From Oscillospiraceae bacterium (GTDB lineage: Bacteria; Bacillota; Clostridia; Oscillospirales; Oscillospiraceae), in the NCBI GenBank assembly GCA_902802215.1, contig CADCLH010000146.1, positions 1-6,547 of the forward strand: a DNA stretch of 6,547 nt. Reading direction: 5' to 3'. Below the pieces are notes generated by a model. That model did not search any database. It was not told the DNA's origin and saw only the letters and a list, made by a program, of their open reading frames with translations. Position 1 is the stretch's first letter. Every line of letters starts with the position of its first letter. This document shows positions 1 to 4,550 of this stretch, piece after piece. The translations under genes and the position numbers were made by a program.

Positions 1-854
1 CCTTCGCCTCCCTGACCGGCGTGGCCCTCTCCGTGGCCCAGATCAAGCCCATCCTCGAGATGGCCCAGCCCATCCTCGAGACCGAGCCCGAGTCGGCCGA
101 GAACAAGACCATGGTCACGAAGCTGAGCGGGAACATCGAGCTGTCGAACGTCTATTTCCGCTACAACCAGAACATGCCCTACGTCGTCAACGGCATGAGC
201 CTGAAGATCCGCGCCGGCGAGTACATCGCCATCGTCGGCTCGACCGGCTGCGGCAAGAGCACGCTTGTGCGCCTGATGCTCGGCTTCGAGACGCCGGAGA
301 AGGGCGCCGTCTACTACGACGGGAAGGATCTGTCCGGCCTTGACCTGCGCTCCCTGCGCCGCCGCATCGGCACCGTCACCCAGGACGGCAGCCTGTTCCA
401 GGGCGACATCTATTCCAACATCGTCATCTCCGCCCCGCAGCTGACGCTCGACGACGCCTGGGCGGCGGCCGAGCTCGCGGGCATCGCCGACGATATCCGC
501 GCCATGCCCATGGGGATGCAGACCATGATCTCCGAGGGCCAGGGCGGTATCTCCGGCGGCCAGAAGCAGAGACTGATGATCGCCCGCGCCGTGGCGCCCA
601 AGCCGAAGATCCTCATCTTCGACGAGGCCACCTCCGCGCTGGACAACCGCACGCAGAAGCAGGTCTCCGAGGCGCTGGACGCGCTCAAGTGCACCCGCAT
701 CGTCATCGCCCACCGCCTGTCGACGATCAAAAACTGCGACCGCATCCTCGTGCTGGACAAGGGACAGATCCTCGAGGACGGCACCTACGACGAGCTGATC
801 GCGAAGAACGGCTTCTTCGCCGAGCTGGTCGAGCGCCAGCGTCTGGACGTGTGA
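1..854 (+). CDS. NHLP-type bacteriocin export ABC transporter, permease/ATPase subunit (3' part, 5' end outside window)
   Basis: This is the C-terminal nucleotide-binding domain of an exporter in which membrane and ATPase domains are fused; the frame is open to base 1 (codons start at base 3), so the start and membrane part are missing. Visible motifs: Walker A GSTGCGKST at 237-263, Q-loop glutamine at 381-383, signature SGGQ at 552-563, Walker B ILIFDE ending at 626 with the D-loop SALD to 641, and H-loop histidine at 711-713. Phrases such as LGFETPEKGAVYYDG, AMPMGMQTMISEG and DEATSALDNRTQ match what I recall of the second ABC subunit of NHLP (nitrile hydratase/Nif11 leader peptide) export systems, the one lacking an N-terminal C39 peptidase. 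Role: ATP-driven export of leader-bearing small peptides across the cytoplasmic membrane. The double-glycine-leader genes downstream are likely cargo (inference). Its stop codon lies within the promoter of the next operon. The ABC class is certain; the NHLP subtype is recognised by memory, not by search. Confidence 0.9.
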   Translation, partial: FASLTGVALSVAQIKPILEMAQPILETEPESAENKTMVTKLSGNIELSNVYFRYNQNMPYVVNGMSLKIRAGEYIAIVGSTGCGKSTLVRLMLGFETPEKGAVYYDGKDLSGLDLRSLRRRIGTVTQDGSLFQGDIYSNIVISAPQLTLDDAWAAAELAGIADDIRAMPMGMQTMISEGQGGISGGQKQRLMIARAVAPKPKILIFDEATSALDNRTQKQVSEALDALKCTRIVIAHRLSTIKNCDRILVLDKGQILEDGTYDELIAKNGFFAELVERQRLDV

Positions 855-878
855 CGCTTCTGTGACGGGACATACAAT
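850..878 (+). promoter_or_regulatory. Promoter A with 11-bp-spaced TGTGAC direct repeat (putative SARP-like operator)
   Basis: TGTGAC occurs at 850-855 and again at 861-866, 11 bp start to start. Six bases later comes TACAAT (873-878), a 5/6 match to a sigma-A -10 box. The first repeat overlaps a -35-like GTGACG (851-856) with a 16-bp spacer. The same layout, base for base in spacing, occurs at 4033-4061. Direct repeats with 11-bp pitch overlapping the -35 are the known site type of SARP and OmpR-like winged-helix activators, and such a regulator is encoded downstream at 1423. The first repeat overlaps the stop codon of the ABC gene. Transcription should start near 885 and cover the 917-3928 genes. 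Confidence 0.65.
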
Positions 879-916
879 ACCATAGGAACAGAAGACGACA
901 GAAGGGGACTGAACAG

Positions 917-1426
917 ATGCCACATCCGTACATCAACCGGGCCTTTTACGAGGCGATCCTGCACTTTGAGGAGAGCGAGCAGGCTCAGGAGACCTTTTAC
1001 CGGGTCATGAACGCGCAGGTGGAGCGCGGCGGCCGGATCAGTACCGTGCGCGGCCAGATCCTGCGCGCCTACGCCATGCTGTTCTGCGACGACGTCGACG
1101 CGGCGCCGGGTCAGAGCGCGACGCCGGAGGACGTTGAGGCGACCGCCGACCGCCTGTATGTGGGGGAGCCCGCGCTCGACCCGAAGCACTGGTACCGGAT
1201 GCAGCACCACTTCCCGGTCATCGACGAGGACAACTACGACCGCTTCGCCGCGCTGGTGATCGCGGATCTCAGCGCGGGACCCCTCCACGAAGCCGCTCTG
1301 AACGGCGAGGATATGCTGCTGGTGGGGGAGATGAACCCCCTCATCATGAGCAGCGAGGAGAGGAGACGTCAGAAGATCCGCCGGGTCCGCAGCTGTGAAC
1401 TCGATCTCGGAGGGAGCGCCGTATGA
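917..1426 (+). CDS. Unrecognised 169-aa protein, first gene of the regulator/LysM operon
   Basis: I do not recognise a family. The start ATG is preceded by GAAGGGG (901-907) nine bases upstream and lies about 30 bases after the predicted start of promoter A. The product looks soluble: no signal peptide and no membrane segment. It is rich in aromatic and acidic residues (HPYINRAFYEAILHFEESEQ near the N-terminus; CDDVDAAP around residue 57; HWYRMQHHFP around 107). It ends with a basic stretch, EERRRQKIRR, near residues 147-156. Its stop overlaps the start of the regulator gene (ATGA at 1423-1426), so the two are translationally coupled and probably work together; a co-regulator or accessory factor is possible but unproven. 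An immunity or modification role cannot be excluded. No zinc or catalytic motif stands out. Confidence 0.8.
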   Translation: MPHPYINRAFYEAILHFEESEQAQETFYRVMNAQVERGGRISTVRGQILRAYAMLFCDDVDAAPGQSATPEDVEATADRLYVGEPALDPKHWYRMQHHFPVIDEDNYDRFAALVIADLSAGPLHEAALNGEDMLLVGEMNPLIMSSEERRRQKIRRVRSCELDLGGSAV

Positions 1427-2232
1427 ACGTGCTCGCCGTGCTGGAGAACGAGACCATGATGCAGCCGATGGCCGAGCTGTTCGGCAGAACGGCGCCGGAT
1501 GTGGAGCTCATGTGTTTCGGAAGCACGCCCCCCGCGCTCGCCGCGGCCCGCAGCACCCCGATTGACGTGGCCGTCATCGACGCGGTCCTGCCGGAGCTGA
1601 GCGGTCTGGACTTCGGGGAATACCTCAAGGAGCTCTACCCCGAGGTGAACCTGATCTACCTGACAAAGGACCGCGCGGTGGGCTTCGACGCCCTGCGGCA
1701 GCACGCCAGCGGCATCCTCCTGAAGCCGGTGATCGAGAGCCAGCTCAAGCAGGAGCTGAACGACCTGCGCTACGGGAACGTGCGGAAGCGCGAAAAACGC
1801 CTGTTCGCGCAGACCTTCGGCAACTTCGAGCTCTTCGCGGACGGAAGGCCGGTCGTGTTCAAGTACAGCAAGACCAAGGAGATGGTCGCGCTGCTGGTCA
1901 ACAACCGCGGCGCGCAGACCACCAACGGCGAGATCATCGCCACGCTCTGGGAGGACGACGGGGACCCGGAAAAAAAGGCGTCCTACCTCTCCAATCTCCG
2001 GCAGGATCTTCAGAACACCCTGACCCGCCTGAAGCTCAACGGGATCATCATCAAGCAGCGGGGGAGCCTCGCCATCGCGACCGACCGCATCGAGTGCGAT
2101 CTCTACGACTGGCTGGAGAAGCGGCAGGACTCCCGCTACCACTACCTCGGCGATTACATGAATCAATACAGCTGGCCGGAGGTCATGCACGCGGAGCTGG
2201 ACGAGATCAGCTGGTCCCTCCCGGAGACCTGA
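1423..2232 (+). CDS. Response regulator-like protein with SARP-type winged-helix DNA-binding domain, no BTAD domain
   Basis: Predicted cytoplasmic transcription factor of 269 aa. Residues 1-115 form a receiver: hydrophobic strand NVLAVLEN, phospho-acceptor D53 in VIDAVLPELSG, T81 in IYLTK, and the K101-P102 pair in LLKP. The usual acidic pair is partly lost (E8, N9), so phosphorylation may be weak or differently controlled. Residues about 129-225 form a winged helix: TFGNFELFADGRPV, then SKTKEMVALLVNNRG, then EIIATLWED, then the recognition-helix region SYLSNLRQDLQNTLTRLK. This resembles the DNA-binding part of SARP/OmpR-type regulators, but only about 45 residues follow, so the BTAD domain of classical SARPs is absent. 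Start choice: GGAGGGA (1409-1415) seven bases upstream, with ATGA overlap to the previous gene. No sensor kinase is in view. Likely binds the paired TGTGAC boxes at promoters A and B (inference). Confidence 0.85.
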   Translation: MNVLAVLENETMMQPMAELFGRTAPDVELMCFGSTPPALAAARSTPIDVAVIDAVLPELSGLDFGEYLKELYPEVNLIYLTKDRAVGFDALRQHASGILLKPVIESQLKQELNDLRYGNVRKREKRLFAQTFGNFELFADGRPVVFKYSKTKEMVALLVNNRGAQTTNGEIIATLWEDDGDPEKKASYLSNLRQDLQNTLTRLKLNGIIIKQRGSLAIATDRIECDLYDWLEKRQDSRYHYLGDYMNQYSWPEVMHAELDEISWSLPET

Positions 2233-2262
2233 GCCGGTCACGCTGCGAAACAGGAGAAAACC

Positions 2263-2484
2263 ATGGCAAATCAGGCTTTCGCCGTGAGCGACCGGGAGCT
2301 CGAAGCGGTCGCGGGCGGCAGATACGTGGGGCCGACCTTCGTCTACGTGATCCAGGAGGGGGACACCCTCCCCCTTCTGGCGCAGCGCTTCGGAACGACG
2401 GTGCGCCTCCTCAGGGAACTCAACAGCCTCACCGACCCGGGCCGCTTCCGGCCCGGGGTGCGGCTTTTGATCCCGCAGCGATAA
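2263..2484 (+). CDS. Double-glycine-leader LysM microprotein 1 (putative NHLP-type export cargo)
   Basis: A 73-aa precursor. Residues 1-19 look like a bacteriocin-type leader ending in RELEAVAGG, matching the ELxxVxGG pattern cleaved after GG. Residues 20-73 would be the mature 54-aa product, almost wholly one LysM domain (about 28-71): YVIQEGDTLPLLAQRFG, then TTVRLLRELN, then the PGVRLLIP end. LysM modules bind N-acetylglucosamine of peptidoglycan or chitin. The mature part has no cysteine, eight arginines and no lysine, with net charge about +4. There is no Sec signal, so export must use the leader; the ABC subunit at 1-854 is the obvious candidate. AGGAG at 2252-2256 lies six bases before ATG. 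It sits 30 bp after the regulator gene and 1 bp before the YdcF-like gene, in the same operon. A bacteriocin, a cell-wall tag or a signalling peptide are all possible. Confidence 0.85.
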   Translation: MANQAFAVSDRELEAVAGGRYVGPTFVYVIQEGDTLPLLAQRFGTTVRLLRELNSLTDPGRFRPGVRLLIPQR

Positions 2485-2485
2485 G

Positions 2486-3928
2486 ATGCGCAGGACGTGG
2501 ATTCGCCTGCTCGCGGCGCTGACGCTTTGCGTCGGCGCCTTCGCGCTGTGCCTGCGCCTCGGCCGCGGCGGGCTGACGCTGTATTTTGAGATCCCCCCGG
2601 AGGCGACGGGGGTGTCCTTCCGCTTCGAGCCGGAGGGGATCGTGCGGCAGACGGAAAGCCGCGTTTCGGACGACGGGAGCGAGCTCGCCGTTCAATTCGA
2701 GGCGCTGCGCCGCGGAAAGACCGAGGCGGCGGTCATATGGGAGGGCGTCGGCGAGGACAGCTTCTATGACCCGGTGATCCGTATGGAACTGCGCTCGCTG
2801 CCCTTCGGCGTCCTGGCCGACAGCATCACCTGGAACTTTACGGGCTGGGGCTATCTCGCCGCCTGCCTGTCCCTGTTCCTGCTGTCGGGAGCGTTCATCT
2901 TTCTCGCGGCCTCCCGCAGAGAACGGAGACGGGCGTACTTCTCCTACCGCGCGACCGGAGAGCTGGGTCTCGCGATCTTCCTGCTGCTCGCAGGCTTCTT
3001 TCAGAGCGGCACCGTCCTGCCCTTCCTGCGCGGGGAAAACGCCGGGACGGTCTGGGCGCTGCTCGTCGGCGCCATCGTCTCCGCGCAGACCTTCATGCGC
3101 TGGACGGCGGTCGGACTCGGCGTGTTTTCGCTGGCCCTCGCCTTCAGCAATCTGGTATTGATGCGCCACGAGGGCTTCCGCCCCTCGAACATGCTCGGCA
3201 TCGCGGTGGCGCTGGTGATTTCCGGCGGCGCGGCCTTCGGGATCTGGATGAGCTATTCGCTGCTGACTTTCCCGCTGCGAAACGTCCTGCTGAACGTCTA
3301 CGCGGGCCTGTTCGTGTATCTCGAGTGCATGCTCGCCGCCGCCGTCATCCACGCGCTGATGGCCGGACGGCATGAGCCCGCCTATGACCGCGACTATGTG
3401 ATCGTGCTCGGCTGCCGCATCCGGCCGGACGGCACGCTCTACCCGCTGATCCGCTCCCGCGTCGACCGCGCCGTCGCCTTCGCGCGCCGTCAGGAGGCAG
3501 CCACGGGCAAGCGCGCCGTGCTGATCCCCAGCGGGGGAAAGGGCGCCGATGAGCCGGAGGCCGAGGCGGACGCCATGGCTCGCTATATGCGCGAGCAGGG
3601 CGTCCCGCCGGAGCAGATCCTGCCGGAGTGCCGGTCCACGACCACGCTGGAGAACATGCGTTTCTCCCGGAAGCTCATCGAGGAGCGGGGCGGCGGCGAC
3701 AGGGTCGCCTTCTCCACCTCCAGCTACCATGTCTACCGCGGGGGCATCCTCGCCGCCGAGTCCGGCTGGAACATCGACGGCATGGGGAGCCCGACGAAGT
3801 GGTACTTCTGGCCGAACGCCTTCCTGCGCGAATTCGTCGGCCTGCTGGTCTCCAACCGCGTCCAGCAGATCATGGCCGCCGCGATCATCACGCTGCTGAG
3901 CGCGGGCCTGACCGCCCTGGTCATGTGA
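2486..3928 (+). CDS. Multi-spanning YdcF/SanA-family (DUF218) membrane protein
   Basis: A 480-aa membrane protein. An N-terminal hydrophobic anchor (residues 7-24, after MRRTWIR) is followed by a likely extracytoplasmic beta-rich stretch (about 30-110). Several membrane segments follow (roughly 121-142, 158-176, 188-226, 236-259, 268-292). The conserved YdcF/SanA/ElyC domain covers about 303-447: DYVIVLGCRIRPDGT, then SRVDRAVAFA, then VLIPSGGKGADEPEAEADAM, then PECRSTTTLENMRFS, then VAFSTSSYHVYRG. A last membrane segment is at 461-479. The family is tied to envelope integrity and peptidoglycan or lipid-carrier metabolism (E. coli SanA, ElyC), but its reaction is not established. Start: ATG lies one base after the stop of LysM peptide 1, with no clear ribosome binding site, so it is probably translationally coupled. 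The hydrophobic N-terminus supports this start. Being wedged between two LysM peptide genes suggests a linked envelope role (inference). Confidence 0.88.
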   Translation: MRRTWIRLLAALTLCVGAFALCLRLGRGGLTLYFEIPPEATGVSFRFEPEGIVRQTESRVSDDGSELAVQFEALRRGKTEAAVIWEGVGEDSFYDPVIRMELRSLPFGVLADSITWNFTGWGYLAACLSLFLLSGAFIFLAASRRERRRAYFSYRATGELGLAIFLLLAGFFQSGTVLPFLRGENAGTVWALLVGAIVSAQTFMRWTAVGLGVFSLALAFSNLVLMRHEGFRPSNMLGIAVALVISGGAAFGIWMSYSLLTFPLRNVLLNVYAGLFVYLECMLAAAVIHALMAGRHEPAYDRDYVIVLGCRIRPDGTLYPLIRSRVDRAVAFARRQEAATGKRAVLIPSGGKGADEPEAEADAMARYMREQGVPPEQILPECRSTTTLENMRFSRKLIEERGGGDRVAFSTSSYHVYRGGILAAESGWNIDGMGSPTKWYFWPNAFLREFVGLLVSNRVQQIMAAAIITLLSAGLTALVM

Positions 3929-4032
3929 CGGAGACCGGGAAAAGAGCCCCCCGCACGGAGCGGCCCAAGAAAAATCACATTATGTCGACTTTTTTACTGG
4001 ACAATTATGGTCCTGATGTGATATAAAGAACG

Positions 4033-4061
4033 TGTGACACTTGTGTGACGATTCGTATGAT
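4033..4061 (+). promoter_or_regulatory. Promoter B with 11-bp-spaced TGTGAC direct repeat (putative SARP-like operator)
   Basis: TGTGAC at 4033-4038 and 4044-4049 (11 bp start to start) is followed six bases later by TATGAT (4056-4061), a 5/6 -10 box. GTGACA (4034-4039) is a 5/6 match to TTGACA with a 16-bp spacer. Spacing is identical to promoter A at 850-878, and the shared core reads TGTGAC, R, CTT, S, TGTGACG. It lies in the 211-bp gap between the YdcF-like gene and LysM peptide 2, so it should drive the latter, with transcription starting near 4068. Co-regulation with promoter A by the 1423-2232 regulator is inferred. Confidence 0.7.
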
Positions 4062-4085
4062 ACACTGTGCCCGTAAACAAGAGAC

Positions 4086-4113
4086 AGAGCCGATGGATGA
4101 TCGGCAAAGCTCT
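4086..4113 (+). promoter_or_regulatory. 5' leader hairpin upstream of the LysM peptide 2 ribosome binding site
   Basis: GCCGAT (4089-4094) pairs with ATCGGC (4100-4105) around a 5-base loop. The flanking AGAGC/GCTCT (4086-4090, 4109-4113) can extend or compete with that stem through a short bulge. It lies 11 bases before the AGGAGG site and leaves it unpaired, so it is more likely an mRNA-stabilising 5' hairpin than a sequestering switch. No riboswitch class is recognised. Confidence 0.35.
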
Positions 4114-4123
4114 TAAATAAAAA

Positions 4124-4129
4124 AGGAGG
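4124..4129 (+). promoter_or_regulatory. Strong ribosome binding site AGGAGG serving the duplicated leader
   Basis: AGGAGG lies ten bases before the ATG at 4140. It is the only good Shine-Dalgarno site in front of the LysM peptide 2 region. After the 77-bp duplication it drives the 24-aa leader-only ORF directly, whereas the complete gene at 4217 has no such site of its own and must depend on reinitiation from the upstream stop. Confidence 0.75.
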
Positions 4130-4136
4130 ATCATTC

Positions 4137-4290
4137 AAAATGGCAGAAGAAGTGAAAATCAACGACAGCGAGCTCAACGAAGTGACCGGCGGCGCCGGCG
4201 GCTGGCAGAAGTAAAAATGGCAGAAGAAGTGAAAATCAACGACAGCGAGCTCAACGAAGTGACCGGCGGCGCCGGCGGCTGGCAGAAGTA
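4137..4290. repeat. Perfect 77-bp tandem duplication of the LysM peptide 2 leader region
   Basis: Unit 1 is 4137-4213 and unit 2 is 4214-4290; I find no mismatch between them. The unit holds AAAATGG, the whole double-glycine leader and the first post-leader residues. Because 77 is not a multiple of three, the copies are in different frames. The junction turns the tyrosine codon TAT (found intact in unit 2) into a TAA stop. Perfect identity means a recent event, an assembly artefact, or strong selection. Confidence 0.95.
4140..4214 (+). CDS. 24-aa leader-only ORF from the tandem duplication
   Basis: Encodes MAEEVKINDSELNEVTGG plus the six residues AGGWQK, then TAA. It is the leader of LysM peptide 2 without the LysM domain. 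It owns the strong AGGAGG site at 4124-4129. Its stop is two bases before the ATG of the full gene at 4217, an arrangement suited to termination-reinitiation. If translated it would yield a free leader peptide that could be processed by or compete for the exporter; equally it may be a non-functional by-product of a recent duplication. No frameshift signal that would fuse the two frames was seen. Confidence 0.5.
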   Translation: MAEEVKINDSELNEVTGGAGGWQK

Positions 4291-4480
4291 TGCGAAGGGC
4301 AACTTCGTCAACTATGGCAACTACATCGTCTACACGGTCGCCTCGGGCGACGTTCTGAGCGGCATCGCGCTGCGCTTCGGCGTCTCCGTCGGCCAGATCC
4401 AGGCTTGGAACAACATCCAGAACCCCGACTTCATCCGCGTCGGCCAGAAGCTCACCATCTACCCCACCTACATCCGCTGA
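4217..4480 (+). CDS. Double-glycine-leader LysM microprotein 2 (putative NHLP-type export cargo)
   Basis: An 87-aa precursor. Residues 1-18 form the leader with the ELNEVTGG cleavage motif; a second GG at 20-21 leaves the exact cut ambiguous. The mature part is about 69 aa: a glycine/aromatic spacer (GGWQKYAKGNFVNYGNY) and one LysM domain (about 39-82), YTVASGDVLSGIALRFG, then VSVGQIQAWNNI, then the VGQKLTIYP end. It has no cysteine and net charge near +4, using both lysine and arginine. It is a diverged paralogue of the 2263-2484 peptide: the same leader-plus-LysM plan with little shared sequence outside motif positions. Start: ATG at 4217 has no Shine-Dalgarno of its own and sits two bases past the stop of the leader-only ORF, so it is probably coupled. 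Promoter B lies upstream and a terminator follows. Not an autolysin: there is no catalytic domain. Confidence 0.88.
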   Translation: MAEEVKINDSELNEVTGGAGGWQKYAKGNFVNYGNYIVYTVASGDVLSGIALRFGVSVGQIQAWNNIQNPDFIRVGQKLTIYPTYIR

Positions 4481-4503
4481 GTCAAAGGCAAACAATCCAA
4501 TCA

Positions 4504-4534
4504 CCCCCGCCGTGCACTGCGCGGCGGGGGTTTT
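4504..4534 (+). terminator. Intrinsic terminator between LysM peptide 2 and the lipoprotein gene
   Basis: CCCCCGCCG (4504-4512) pairs perfectly with CGGCGGGGG (4522-4530). The stem can extend inward by T-G, G-C and C-G to leave the loop ACT (4516-4518). Only four Ts follow (4531-4534) before GG, so termination may be incomplete. The next start codon is 17 bases beyond the T run and no promoter fits in between, so the downstream gene is probably expressed by read-through. Confidence 0.8.
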
Positions 4535-4550
4535 GGAGAAGGAGGACATT

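Noticed and set aside
850..866. CRP/FNR-like site because of TGTGA half-sites
   Set aside because: The two TGTGAC boxes are direct repeats with 11-bp pitch, not the inverted TGTGA-N6-TCACA palindrome; the same holds at 4033-4049.
2263..2484. LysM peptide genes as fragments of degraded autolysins
   Set aside because: Each has its own leader and complete LysM domain, with a clean stop just after the domain; peptide 1 also has its own ribosome binding site and peptide 2 a dedicated promoter. No remnants of a catalytic domain follow.
2429..3730. 433-aa minus-strand frame, and a similar 290-aa frame at 1369-2241
   Set aside because: Shadows of the YdcF-family and regulator genes: low-complexity Arg/Ala/Glu-rich products with no supported start.
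3924..3930. Single extra TGTGACG at the stop codon of the YdcF-family gene
   Set aside because: There is no second copy 11 or 22 bp away and no -10 box at the right distance; probably coincidence of the stop codon context.
3929..3990. Possible terminator after the YdcF-family gene (a run of six Ts at 3991-3996 lies just beyond)
   Set aside because: I see no GC-rich stem of useful length directly before the T run; the short C/G runs at 3947-3965 do not pair well.
3974..4022. Inverted pair ATCACAT (3974-3980) and ATGTGAT (4016-4022) upstream of promoter B
   Set aside because: Only 7 bp with a 35-bp gap in an AT-richer stretch and not found at promoter A, so I cannot separate it from chance.
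4140..4220. Programmed -1 frameshift fusing the duplicated leader to the full gene
   Set aside because: No slippery heptamer with a downstream structure is evident before the TAA, and the ATG two bases after the stop gives a simpler reinitiation route.
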